Notes: generated by a model from the letters alone, not told the origin. Shown: positions 1 through 7,057, counted from the first letter of the stretch. The stretch: DNA of 8,042 bases from JASHVB01 sp049522565 (GCA_049522565.1 JBEKNT010000324.1:1-8042), one strand, 5' to 3'. Program-made: numbers and translations.

Positions 1-399
1 GGCGGCATGCGGCAGCGCGTGCAAATCGCCCGGGCTCTGGTGAACCGGCCGCAGGTGCTGCTGATGGACGAGCCGTTCGCCTCGCTTGATTTCCAGAACC
101 GGCTGGCGATGCAGGAATTGCTGCTGCAGTTGTGGGAGCAAGTGCGCTCCACCATCTTCTTCATCACCCACGACGTTGAGGAAGCGATCTTCCTGGGTGA
201 CCGCGTGCACGTGATGACGGCGTCCCCGGGACGGATCAAAGCCAGCATCGAGGTGCCGTTCGCAAAGCCGCGCGCGATCGAGGTGGTGACCACGCCACGT
301 TTCGTCGAACTGAAGGATCAAGTCCTACGGCTGATCCGCGACGAATTCGCCCGTAGCGACCGTGCCGCCGCGGAACGGCAGGCGGGGCGGGCGGCGTGA
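1..399 (+). CDS. ABC transporter ATP-binding protein, nitrate/sulfonate/taurine class (3' part only)
   Basis: This is the C-terminal 132 residues of an ABC importer ATPase; the 5' part lies before the window. The first codons read GGMRQRVQIARAL, the end of the LSGGxxQR signature motif. Walker B with the catalytic glutamate follows (VLLMDEPFASLD), then the D-loop and the H-loop histidine in FFITHDVEEAIFLGDRV. The EEAIFLGDRV stretch, the TASPGRI segment and the short tail without an extra regulatory domain fit the SsuB/TauB/NrtD class, which energises uptake of sulfonates, nitrate, cyanate or thiamine-precursor-like compounds. The protein would sit on the cytoplasmic face of the membrane with a permease and a periplasmic binding protein, presumably encoded upstream. 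The ATG at base 7 is inside the signature motif and is not the start. The stop is TGA at 397-399. The substrate cannot be deduced from this fragment. Family placement is confident; subfamily is moderate. Confidence 0.93.
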   Translation, partial: GGMRQRVQIARALVNRPQVLLMDEPFASLDFQNRLAMQELLLQLWEQVRSTIFFITHDVEEAIFLGDRVHVMTASPGRIKASIEVPFAKPRAIEVVTTPRFVELKDQVLRLIRDEFARSDRAAAERQAGRAA

Positions 400-432
400 G
401 CGACGACGGTTCCGGTCATAACGGCGGCATGA

Positions 433-455
433 ATGGCCGGGACAAGGCCGGCCAT
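433..455 (+). promoter_or_regulatory. 8-bp perfect hairpin in the ABC-dioxygenase gap
   Basis: Bases 433-440 (ATGGCCGG) are the exact reverse complement of 448-455 (CCGGCCAT), separated by a 7-base loop. The hairpin lies between the ABC ATPase stop and the dioxygenase ribosome binding site, ending 9 bases before the Shine-Dalgarno. No T-run follows, so a factor-independent terminator is unlikely. An mRNA stability or processing element, or an operator, would be possible roles; the role is inference, only the symmetry is observed. Confidence 0.4.
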
Positions 456-464
456 GACTCGAAC

Positions 465-470
465 AGGAGG
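465..470 (+). promoter_or_regulatory. Ribosome binding site of the dioxygenase
   Basis: A perfect AGGAGG lies 5 bases before the ATG at 476. It fixes the start of the dioxygenase and is the strongest ribosome binding site in the window. Confidence 0.85.
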
Positions 471-475
471 TAGCG

Positions 476-1522
476 ATGGACGTCGCAATCCCGCAACCGG
501 TCGTGTGGTCGCAGCCGATCGAGGACGCCAGCGCCTGGCGCGCGGCCAATTTCGCCCGCGATTTTAGCTGGATCGTCACCTGGTCGGACGCCGATCTTAC
601 CGAACTGGAGGCGGCACTGCGGCATGCGTGCCGGTTGGGGATGACCGCGGAGACGGTGACGCGGGATGGCTTCCCGCTGCCGACGCTCGCGCCGCGTTTG
701 GCCGCACTTCGACACGAACTGGAATACGGCCGCGGCTTCGCCTTGTTGCGGGGCATTCGGGTGGACAGATACAACGATGCCGATGCCGGCCTGCTGTTCC
801 GCGGTATCGGCTGTCATTTCGGCGAGGTCGTGGCCCAGAACGCCAAGGGCGACGTGCTTGGGCATGTGCGTGACCTCGGCTATGACGACTATCGCGGCCG
901 AGGCGATGTGCGTGGCTACCAGACCCGCGCTCGGTTGGAGTTCCATACCGATGTGGTCGATATCGTTGGCCTGATGTGCCTGCGCGCGGCGCGCGAGGGC
1001 GGCCACAGCCTGATTGTCAGCTCCACCACAGTGCACAACGAAATGCTACGCGAGGCCCCGCTGCTGCTGGGGCTTCTCTACGGCAACTTCCTGTTCGATC
1101 GGCGTGGCGAAGAGGTGGACGGCGAGAACCCGTATTTCATCGGTCCGGTATATTCGCTGCATCAGGGATATCTGAGCTGCCGCCCAGCGGTGATCGAATA
1201 CATTTATTCTGCCGAGCCGAAGACCGGCATTCCACTGAGCGGCGCCCAACGCACCGCGCTGGAGACCTTTATCGGCCATGCATTGCGCCCTGAACTGCAA
1301 CTCGGCATGGACCTCGAGCCGGGTGATATCCAACTACTGAACAACAGTGTCATTCTGCACGCGCGCACCGGTTTCGTGGACCATGAGGAACCGGAGCGCC
1401 GGCGGCATTTGCTGCGGCTGTGGCTGAATGTCGAGAGCGGCCGGCCGGTCGACCCCCTTGCCTACCCCTACCGCCGCGGCGTCCCAACCGGTCGCGCCCG
1501 TTCTGCCGTGCACAATACATGA
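476..1522 (+). CDS. TauD/TfdA-family Fe(II)/2-oxoglutarate-dependent dioxygenase
   Basis: This complete 348-residue protein is a non-haem iron oxygenase that would couple oxidation of a substrate to decarboxylation of 2-oxoglutarate to succinate. The iron-binding facial triad is visible: H157 and D159 in EFHTDVVD, and H295 in NNSVILHARTGF. The 2-oxoglutarate-binding arginine is in the conserved RRRHLLRLWL block (about 308-316). The segments AAREGGHSLIVSSTTVHNE (171-189) and FDRRGEEVDGENPYF (207-221) are typical of the branch of TauD-like proteins that resembles clavaminate synthase-like members. No signal peptide is seen, so it should be cytoplasmic. The AGGAGG at 465-470 supports the start. 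It follows the ABC ATPase by 76 bases on the same strand, as TauD follows TauABC, so the natural inference is that it oxidises the imported compound. The sequence does not look like canonical taurine dioxygenase, which is shorter, so I do not assign tauD. Family very sure; substrate unknown. Confidence 0.92.
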   Translation: MDVAIPQPVVWSQPIEDASAWRAANFARDFSWIVTWSDADLTELEAALRHACRLGMTAETVTRDGFPLPTLAPRLAALRHELEYGRGFALLRGIRVDRYNDADAGLLFRGIGCHFGEVVAQNAKGDVLGHVRDLGYDDYRGRGDVRGYQTRARLEFHTDVVDIVGLMCLRAAREGGHSLIVSSTTVHNEMLREAPLLLGLLYGNFLFDRRGEEVDGENPYFIGPVYSLHQGYLSCRPAVIEYIYSAEPKTGIPLSGAQRTALETFIGHALRPELQLGMDLEPGDIQLLNNSVILHARTGFVDHEEPERRRHLLRLWLNVESGRPVDPLAYPYRRGVPTGRARSAVHNT

Positions 1523-1628
1523 GGGATTGCCCACCAGGCGGCGGCACGCGGGGTGCTCAGAGCAGCCACCGAGGATCGATGATCCAGGTGTCGAATCCTG
1601 CCGGTGTCGGTTCTTATGCCTGAACGAC

Positions 1629-1653
1629 CGGGGCCAGAGCATGGCCGGCCCCG
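1629..1653. terminator. Possible hairpin in the convergent intergenic region 1523-1787
   Basis: Between the convergent dioxygenase and GFA stops there are 265 bases without a credible gene. The best structure in it is a 7-bp GC stem, CGGGGCC (1629-1635) with GGCCCCG (1647-1653), and an 11-base loop. No T-tract follows on either strand, so it could be a Rho-type end or chance in GC-rich DNA. A smaller stem, GCGG with CCGC at 1725-1736, lies nearer the GFA stop. Nothing else stands out here. Confidence 0.25.
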
Positions 1654-1787
1654 CCGTACTGATTCGTGCCGACCGCAAATTCCCGTTTGCAAAGCCTGAC
1701 ACGGCATTCCGATCGACCGCTCCGGCGGGTCCCCGCATGACGAGTGACCCGGTGCACTAACGAGAAACAGACTTGCTCCCGACAACC

Positions 1788-2177
1788 TCAGCCACGCTCG
1801 GCCGCTCGCCGGGCGCGCATGGCGTCCTCCCAGTTCCGGCCATCGAAGAAGCGCGACGGATGCAGCGCCGCGGCATCGACATCGTCCAGGCATCGGGCGT
1901 TGACGCTGACCTTGTCGGGGTCGGAGCGCGGCACGTAGAACGCATGGATACCGCAATGCCGGCAGAATGTGTGCTTCGCGACGTGGGTGCCGAACTGATA
2001 GGTCGTCAGCGCATCCTCGCCCTGCAACAAGCTGAACCGGTCCAGCGGCACGACCAGATGCAGGATGCCCTTCTTGGTGCAAATCGAGCAATTGCACTCG
2101 GATACCTGCGCCAGGTCGGCCTGCACGCGCAGGCGCACCCGGCCGCAATGGCAGCCCCCCTCATAGGTTTCCAGCAT
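1788..2177 (-). CDS. GFA-family (CENP-V/GFA domain) zinc protein
   Basis: This 129-residue protein belongs to the family named after glutathione-dependent formaldehyde-activating enzyme. The two zinc sites are complete: C9 and C11 in GGCHCG, C28, C30 and C33 in CNCSIC, and C72 and C75 in FCRHCG. The following IHAFYVPRSDPD matches the CGxxxFYxPRSxPD block, and NARCLDD then matches the usual vNvrCLd segment. The length is that of the compact single-domain members. Family members are often annotated as aldehyde-activating or glutathione-adduct enzymes, but for most the real substrate is unknown, and formaldehyde activation should not be assumed. The start is ATG at 2177-2175, with GGGGGAG (2190-2184) six bases upstream. 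It is transcribed alone, divergent from the next gene and convergent with the dioxygenase. Confidence 0.9.
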   Translation of the reverse strand: MLETYEGGCHCGRVRLRVQADLAQVSECNCSICTKKGILHLVVPLDRFSLLQGEDALTTYQFGTHVAKHTFCRHCGIHAFYVPRSDPDKVSVNARCLDDVDAAALHPSRFFDGRNWEDAMRARRAAERG

Positions 2178-2254
2178 CGACTGCTCCCCCTCGAACGGCT
2201 GCGGACGCTATCACGCGTCCCGCACCATGCCCACCGGTTCGCAGTGCATTGGCG

Positions 2255-2938
2255 ATGGACCGACTCGGCGCAGCCTTGGCACGCTTGGGCAAATCCAGCA
2301 GCGAATCGGTGGTGGTCACGGGAGCCAGCAACCTCGCGGCGCGGCGCGCCGCAAAAGCCAATCGCCGCAAGGCGATCGTGGCCCAGAAGCGCAAGGCCGA
2401 GGCGGCGGGAAGCACGCCGGCCGGCCAGGTGGCCCGTGCCGCGGCGTTGCCGGTCCGCGATTGTCTGTGCACCGAGAACCTGTTCGAGATCGGCATGGGG
2501 ACGCTGACTCTCGCACGCGGGAGTACGGCCGGTTCTGTCGTCGTCGGCGCTTGTCTACTCGATACGTTCTGCCGCGGCGTCAAGGACGTCATGATCCGCA
2601 CGATGAGCGGAGAAGAATTCGAGGCCTACGTCGACAAGCTGGATGATGCGACGCCGCTGGTGCCGGTCGATCCCGGCCACGCGCGCAAGCTGTTGCGCGA
2701 CCTGACCCGGTGGTCCGGTTCGCTGGGCTTCCAGCCGCACCGCGACTTCGCGACGGTGGAGCGGCTGTTCGGCGACGTAGATCCGCAAGCCTGCGATACC
2801 ACCTTCGAATTCGGAATGAATGGCAAGCCCCTCTACACGTCCGGCCCGGGGGAAGCATCCGCAGCTTCCCGTCGGGACGTGGAGCAATTGCGCGCGCAGC
2901 TTGGTCCGGATGGTTTCCATTACATGGTGGCGGTGTAG
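2255..2938 (+). CDS. Conserved hypothetical protein with LLDTFCRGVKD motif
   Basis: This is a 227-residue protein of unknown function. Residues 1-65 are basic and alanine-rich (for example AARRAAKANRRKA, 28-40), probably disordered or nucleic-acid contacting. The globular part begins near CLCTENLFEIGMGTLTLAR (70-88), followed by VVVGACLLDTFCRGVKDVMIR (96-115). A C-terminal block reads LGFQPHRDFATVERLFGDVDP (157-177), then FEFGMNGKPLYTSGPGE (184-200). From memory, the FLVDTFCLGVKD and LGFxPHxDF patterns recur together in uncharacterised bacterial proteins, some with metal-binding SEC-C domains; I cannot name the family. C70, C72 and C106 are candidate functional cysteines. There is no signal peptide or membrane segment. 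I chose the ATG at 2255; an in-frame TTG at 2249 is possible, and no clear Shine-Dalgarno precedes either. The frame carries conserved-looking protein sequence to the TAG at 2938, which argues against a shadow. Confidence 0.75.
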   Translation: MDRLGAALARLGKSSSESVVVTGASNLAARRAAKANRRKAIVAQKRKAEAAGSTPAGQVARAAALPVRDCLCTENLFEIGMGTLTLARGSTAGSVVVGACLLDTFCRGVKDVMIRTMSGEEFEAYVDKLDDATPLVPVDPGHARKLLRDLTRWSGSLGFQPHRDFATVERLFGDVDPQACDTTFEFGMNGKPLYTSGPGEASAASRRDVEQLRAQLGPDGFHYMVAV

Positions 2939-3009
2939 TTACACCAACCACCCTTGCGATTGACCAACCGTCAGCCACTCTCGTCATGGCGGGCGCGGGG
3001 CGGCAAGGT

Positions 3010-4404
3010 TCATCCCCAGCCGCGTGCCAACTTGCGCACCGTCGTGGAGGCGTTGCGCCTGGCCTCGCCGGCATAGTCCTCGTGCCACTCCTCGATCTTC
3101 GCCGGATCGTAGAGGTAGTTCACCATCAGCGTGGCGCTCTCCTTGGCGCCCTTCTCCGACGTGTCGCCCAGCATGTTGATGCGCTCGACGCGCGCCCCGT
3201 TGGACAGGTGGAAATGCGCCACCGGATCGCGCGCCCGCCGCTGGTTCGCCGGCGCACTCTCGGCCAGCAGATAGCGGGCGCACAGCCGTACCAGCACCGG
3301 CTCGGCGGTCTTGCGCAATCCGACCTCGCGCCACCAGCCGCGCCTGGCCAGGATCGCCGCCAGCGACGCCGCACCGGTCTCCGCCGGCATCGCCGAACCC
3401 AGGCTCGCCGCTTCGTCCGCCGACAGCAGTTCCTGCGCATCCCCCGCCAGCTTCTCGTCGAGCCAGCGACGGAAGCCGGGAATCGGCGACAGCGTCGCGA
3501 AGGTCTTCAGGTTGCGAAATTCGGCCGACAGCACCTCCACCACGCGCTTGATCAGGAAATTGCCGAAGCTGATGCCGGACAGCCCCTGCTGGCAGTTGCT
3601 GATCGAGTAGAAGATCGCGGTGTCGGCCTGACGCGGGTCCTGCACCGGCGCCTTTTCGTCGAGCAGCCCTTGGACGCTGCCCGCCAGCCCTTTCACCAGC
3701 GCGACCTCGACGAAGATCAGCGGCTCGCCCGGCATGCGCGGATGGAAGAACGCGTAGCAGCGGCGGTCTGAATCCAAACGATTCTTCAGGTCGCGCCAGG
3801 AGCGGATCGCATGCACCGCCTCGTAATCGACCAGCTTTTCCAGCAGCGCCGCGGGGCTGTTCCAGTCGATGCGCGCCAACTCGAGAAAACCGATGTCGAA
3901 CCAGGCGGAGAGCAATCCGCGCAGGTCGGCTTCCAGGGCGGCGAGCAGCCGGTCGTCCTTGCGGATCGCCAGCAGGAAGGCGCGGAGATCCACCAGGAAC
4001 TTGCGGCCGTCCGGGATCGAGGTGAACTGCGTCAGCAGCTTCAGCCGCGGTGGCTCGAGTGCCTGGCGCAACTCGGCGGTCGCAACGGCGCGCTCGGCCG
4101 GGTCGGTGGCCTTTTGCACGTCGGCATAGGCTTGGGCGACGGCGTCGGCGTCGGAATCGAACCCGGCCAGCGTGCGCAGGAAGTGCTTGCGGCCCGCCTC
4201 GTCCAGCCCCTGGTAGGTCTGCGCCAGCTTGGCCGCGCGATTGCGCGCGCTGACCTCGCCGCCGCGCCCGTGCAGGCAGGCGCGCATCTGCGCCTCGAGC
4301 GGCTCGTCCGGCTCGCCGGCCACGCTCGACGCCATGTCGCGCCAGACGGTGGTGATCCGGCGGATCGCGCGATCCAGCAAGCCGAGTTCGGCGGCGTCGC
4401 TCAT
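3010..4404 (-). CDS. Malonyl-CoA decarboxylase
   Basis: This 464-residue cytoplasmic enzyme would convert malonyl-CoA to acetyl-CoA and CO2. It has the family layout: an N-terminal helical domain (roughly 60-180), then a GNAT-like catalytic domain. The active-site serine lies in IFYSISNCQQGLSGISFGNFLIK (264-286), one of S267 or S269. The catalytic histidine is H399 in AHFHLSNGARVERIN, matching NFHLxNGA in the human enzyme. The block DTSEKGAKESATLMVNYLY (414-432) is also diagnostic. Length matches bacterial homologues, and the human-type C-terminal SKL targeting signal is absent, as expected. The ATG overlaps the nnr stop as ATGA (4404-4401), with GGAG at 4415-4412, so it is probably translated in step with nnr. 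No malonyl-CoA synthetase (MatB) or malonate transporter is in the window, so its source of malonyl-CoA is not shown. It may dispose of excess malonyl-CoA rather than serve malonate growth. Confidence 0.95.
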   Translation of the reverse strand: MSDAAELGLLDRAIRRITTVWRDMASSVAGEPDEPLEAQMRACLHGRGGEVSARNRAAKLAQTYQGLDEAGRKHFLRTLAGFDSDADAVAQAYADVQKATDPAERAVATAELRQALEPPRLKLLTQFTSIPDGRKFLVDLRAFLLAIRKDDRLLAALEADLRGLLSAWFDIGFLELARIDWNSPAALLEKLVDYEAVHAIRSWRDLKNRLDSDRRCYAFFHPRMPGEPLIFVEVALVKGLAGSVQGLLDEKAPVQDPRQADTAIFYSISNCQQGLSGISFGNFLIKRVVEVLSAEFRNLKTFATLSPIPGFRRWLDEKLAGDAQELLSADEAASLGSAMPAETGAASLAAILARRGWWREVGLRKTAEPVLVRLCARYLLAESAPANQRRARDPVAHFHLSNGARVERINMLGDTSEKGAKESATLMVNYLYDPAKIEEWHEDYAGEARRNASTTVRKLARGWG

Positions 4405-5897
4405 TCAGGCACTCCGTTGCGGCGGGCCGATGATAGCCCGGGCGTGGCGAATTTGGGCGGGTTCATCGTTGCTGCAAACGCACGAGTCAGTGCGGGTATC
4501 AGGTCCTCGGCCACCATGCCCGGCCCGGCCAGCACGGCGGCGCGGCCGTGCAGCCATGCGCCGGCCGCGGCGGCTTCCCAGGCCGGCATGCCCTGACCGA
4601 GCAAGCCAGCGATGATCCCGGCGAGCACGTCCCCGGCGCCGGCGGTCGCGAGCCAGGGCGGGGCCGAGGCGTTGATGGCCGCCCGCCCGTCCGGTGCCGC
4701 GACGATCGTGTCAGCGCCCTTCAGCAGTACGACCGCGCAGGTGCGTGAAGCGGCGACGCGTGCGGCCGCGAGCCGGTCGCCGGCCGGGCCGAACACGCGG
4801 GCGAATTCTCCCGCATGGGGCGTGAGCACCGCGGCGCCACGGAACGCGTCGGGGTCGCCCGCGAAGGCGGAGAAGGCGTCGGCGTCCGCCACCACCGTGC
4901 GCTGCGCCGCGATCAGCACCGGCAGGGCGGAGCGCGCGGTGTCGGCGCCGAGCCCCGGGCCGCAGACCCAGACATGACGGCGCGGGTCCTGCAACAGCTC
5001 GGCCAGCGGTGCCTCGTTGACCAACAGGCCCGGCGAGCCGGCGCGATACACGTCGCCGCCGCCGCGCGCGGCAATGGTCACCATGCCGGCCCCGGCGCGG
5101 CGCGCCGCATCGGCAGCGAGCCGCGCCGCACCGGTCATCGCGGCACTGCCCAGCACCGTGACATGACCACGCGCGTATTTGTGTGCCTCGGGGTCCAGGC
5201 GCGGCAGCGGCCAGAGTTCCGGCAGGTTGGCGAACGTCCTCGGCCGCACCTGGTCGAGCGCCGCGACCGGCATGCCGATATCGGCCAGCACGATCGCGCC
5301 GCAGCGTTCGCGGCCGGGCAGCAGCAGATGGCCCGGCTTCAACCGGAAGAAGGTGACCGTCAACGCGGCCTGCGGGGCGAAGCCGCGAACCGCCCCGGTG
5401 GCGCCATCCAGGCCGCTCGGCACATCCACCGCGACCACACGCTGCGAGGCACGCAGCGTGTCCGCCACCAGCCCATCGACATCGCGCGCCAGTCCGGCGC
5501 CGAACACCGCGTCGATCACCAGCCCGGCGCGGGCTGCCTCGGCCGGGACGAACCGCGCGGCCGGGCCGTGCCATTGCGCCGCCGCCCAGGCGGCGTCGGA
5601 CCCGGCGCGCGGCGGCGCCAGCGCTGCGACCGCGATCGGCCAGCCCTGCTCGGCCAGCAGGCGTGCCGCGACGTAGCCGTCGCCACCGTTATTGCCGGGC
5701 CCGCACAGCACCAGCGTGCGACACGGCCGGAAGCGGGCTTGCACGGCGCGGGCAACGGCGCGGCCGGCGTTCGCCATCAGCACGGGACCGGGCACGCCGA
5801 GGCCGGGCGAGGCGGCGTCGGCGCGCGCCATCTCCTGCGGCGCCAACAGCTCGGGGCGGCCGGCGAGCGTGTGCAGCCAGGCGGTGTCGAAGCTCAT
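4401..5897 (-). CDS. nnr: Bifunctional NAD(P)H-hydrate repair enzyme (epimerase + ADP/ATP-dependent dehydratase)
   Basis: This 498-residue fusion repairs hydrated NADH and NADPH (NADHX, NADPHX), damage products formed by heat, acid or GAPDH. The N-terminal YjeF_N epimerase domain (about 15-220) interconverts the R and S forms. It shows VLCGPGNNGGDGYVAARLL (63-81), VIDAVFGAGL (127-136, with the expected aspartate), VDVPSGLDGATG (157-168) and FFRLKPGHLL (183-192). The C-terminal ribokinase-like dehydratase domain (about 235-475) shows HKYARGHVTVLGS (239-251), GPGLG (313-317), LTPHAGEF (358-365), LLKGADTIV (391-399) and ATAGAGDVLAGIIAGLLGQG (417-436), with the nucleotide-binding GAGD. Length is normal for the fused bacterial protein. 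The ATG at 5897-5895 gives the usual short lead into ELLAPQEMARAD; M23 is too far in. Only a weak GGACAG precedes it. It is the first gene of the nnr-decarboxylase pair and lies 147 bases after the GST gene. Confidence 0.95.
   Translation of the reverse strand: MSFDTAWLHTLAGRPELLAPQEMARADAASPGLGVPGPVLMANAGRAVARAVQARFRPCRTLVLCGPGNNGGDGYVAARLLAEQGWPIAVAALAPPRAGSDAAWAAAQWHGPAARFVPAEAARAGLVIDAVFGAGLARDVDGLVADTLRASQRVVAVDVPSGLDGATGAVRGFAPQAALTVTFFRLKPGHLLLPGRERCGAIVLADIGMPVAALDQVRPRTFANLPELWPLPRLDPEAHKYARGHVTVLGSAAMTGAARLAADAARRAGAGMVTIAARGGGDVYRAGSPGLLVNEAPLAELLQDPRRHVWVCGPGLGADTARSALPVLIAAQRTVVADADAFSAFAGDPDAFRGAAVLTPHAGEFARVFGPAGDRLAAARVAASRTCAVVLLKGADTIVAAPDGRAAINASAPPWLATAGAGDVLAGIIAGLLGQGMPAWEAAAAGAWLHGRAAVLAGPGMVAEDLIPALTRAFAATMNPPKFATPGLSSARRNGVPE
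4412..4415 (-). promoter_or_regulatory. Ribosome binding site of malonyl-CoA decarboxylase inside nnr
   Basis: On the minus strand GGAG lies 7 bases before the ATG at 4404, within the last codons of nnr. With the ATGA stop-start overlap it supports translational coupling and fixes the decarboxylase start. Confidence 0.6.
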
Positions 5898-5945
5898 GGC
5901 GGTCTGTCCGATGCGAGCCGGCGGACTCTGCGCGGGTAACGGGGG

Positions 5946-5980
5946 TTGCTCAATAGAAGAACCTCTCCCGCGAAGAGCAA
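5946..5980 (-). promoter_or_regulatory. Weak candidate promoter and interrupted palindrome upstream of nnr
   Basis: In the 147 bases between the GST stop and nnr, the minus strand has TTGCTC (5980-5975), 17 bases, then TCTATT (5957-5952). This is a poor sigma-70-like pair, matching three and four of six consensus positions. The same TTGCTC/GAGCAA also forms an interrupted 6-bp inverted repeat (5946-5951 with 5975-5980) that would flank the -10 element, as an operator might. Both could be chance. No convincing terminator for the GST gene is seen in this gap, so readthrough from upstream is also possible. Confidence 0.2.
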
Positions 5981-6044
5981 TCGCATTTGGGATCCTGCAC
6001 TGCTGTGCGGCGCAATCCCCCCGCAGGCAAGCGAGGTGTTCCTT

Positions 6045-7052
6045 TTAGAACACGATCAGCCGGTCCACGTCCCTGCCCCGCTCGGCCGGCGCCTCGAAGT
6101 CCAGCGCCGGCCCCACCGGCACGATTCCGGTCGGATTGATCCGCTTGTGGCTCATGTAATAGTGCCGCTTGATGTGCAGAAAATTCACCGTCGGCGCTAC
6201 GCCCGGCAGTTGGTAGATATCCCGCGTGTAGGCCCATAGATTACGGTAATCCATGATGCGCCTGATGTTGCACTTGAAGTGTCCATGATAGACGACATCG
6301 AACCGCACCAACGTGGTGAACAGCCGGATATCCGCCTCGGTCAAATTGTCGTTCAGCAGAAAACGCGATTGGCCGAGCCGCTCCTCCAGCCAGTCCAATG
6401 TGTCGAACAACGGCGTGACCGCCTCCTCATAGGCCGCTTGCGTCGTGGCGAAACCTGCCTTGTACACGCCGTTGTTCAGCGTGTCGTAAACCCGCGCGTT
6501 CACCGCGTCGATCTCCTCCCGCTTGTCCTTCGGGTAGAAATCGCCCGGCTTCGACCCCACCGCATCGAACGCCGTGTTGAACATGCGGATGATCTCGGAG
6601 GATTCATTATTGACGATGGTTTGCGTGTGCTTGTCCCACAGCACCGGCACCGTGGCGCGGCCCGAATAGCTCGGATCGGCGCGGGAGTAGAGCTCGTGCA
6701 GGTAGCGGCTGTTGAACAGCGGATCGGGTATCACCCCCTCGCCCTGCGCGAACGTCCACCCGTGCTCCGCCATCAGCCAATGCGTTACCGAAACCGGCAC
6801 GATTTGCTCCAGGCCCTTCAACGCCCGGACGATCAGCGTGCGATGCGCCCAGGGGCAGGCCAGCGACACGTACAGGTGATAACGCCCGGCGGAGGCCGCG
6901 AAACCGTCATGCCCGGTCGGCCCGGGGCGGCCGTCCGGCGTCACCCAGTTGCGGAACGCGGTGTCCTGCCGCTCGAACCGGCCGCTCGTGGCGCCGGCCT
7001 TCGCCGCATCCGGATCCTGTTCGTGCCAGACCCCGTCGATCAGCAGTCCCAT
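6045..7052 (-). CDS. Xi-class glutathione S-transferase / glutathionyl-hydroquinone reductase
   Basis: This 335-residue cytosolic protein belongs to the YqjG/ECM4 group, which reduces glutathionyl-hydroquinones back to hydroquinone using glutathione. The thioredoxin-like N-terminal half carries the catalytic cysteine C66 in YVSLACPWAHRTLIVRALKGL (61-81). The glutathione site NNESSEIIRMFN is at 148-159. The all-helical C-terminal domain has NNGVYKAGFA (193-202), with the tyrosine typical of this class, then LTEADIRLFTTLVRFDVVYHGHFKCN (237-262) and NFLHIKRHYYMSH (290-302). The start is ATG at 7052, with GAGGA (7062-7058) five bases upstream. A GTG four codons earlier (7064) overlaps that Shine-Dalgarno and is less likely. 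It lies 63 bases after the DUF1194 gene on the same strand. A housekeeping detoxification role is likely; no aromatic-degradation genes are nearby to suggest a dedicated pathway. Confidence 0.94.
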   Translation of the reverse strand: MGLLIDGVWHEQDPDAAKAGATSGRFERQDTAFRNWVTPDGRPGPTGHDGFAASAGRYHLYVSLACPWAHRTLIVRALKGLEQIVPVSVTHWLMAEHGWTFAQGEGVIPDPLFNSRYLHELYSRADPSYSGRATVPVLWDKHTQTIVNNESSEIIRMFNTAFDAVGSKPGDFYPKDKREEIDAVNARVYDTLNNGVYKAGFATTQAAYEEAVTPLFDTLDWLEERLGQSRFLLNDNLTEADIRLFTTLVRFDVVYHGHFKCNIRRIMDYRNLWAYTRDIYQLPGVAPTVNFLHIKRHYYMSHKRINPTGIVPVGPALDFEAPAERGRDVDRLIVF

Positions 7053-7057
7053 CGTAT

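Noticed and set aside
416..1036. 206-codon minus-strand open frame opposite the dioxygenase
   Set aside because: The dioxygenase on the other strand has intact iron-binding residues and a perfect ribosome binding site. The antisense product shows nothing recognisable.
1334..1760. Several overlapping frames on both strands across the dioxygenase end and the 1523-1787 gap
   Set aside because: They cover non-conserved, arginine/proline-rich translations with no ribosome binding sites, and they conflict with one another. I treat 1523-1787 as non-coding.
1773..2507. 244-codon plus-strand open frame
   Set aside because: Antisense to the GFA gene, which has all seven zinc cysteines, and then overlapping the hypothetical gene out of frame.
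2953..3008. 6-bp inverted repeat CCTTGC / GCAAGG between the hypothetical gene and the decarboxylase stop
   Set aside because: The loop is about 44 bases, there is no T-run, and the arms do not extend, so it is not a credible terminator.
2710..3771. 353-codon plus-strand open frame
   Set aside because: It starts inside the conserved hypothetical gene in another frame and runs antisense through malonyl-CoA decarboxylase. Low-complexity R/Q/H-rich translation.
4815..5939. 374-codon plus-strand open frame
   Set aside because: Antisense to nnr, whose epimerase and dehydratase motifs are complete. The composition is arginine/glycine-biased with no domain.
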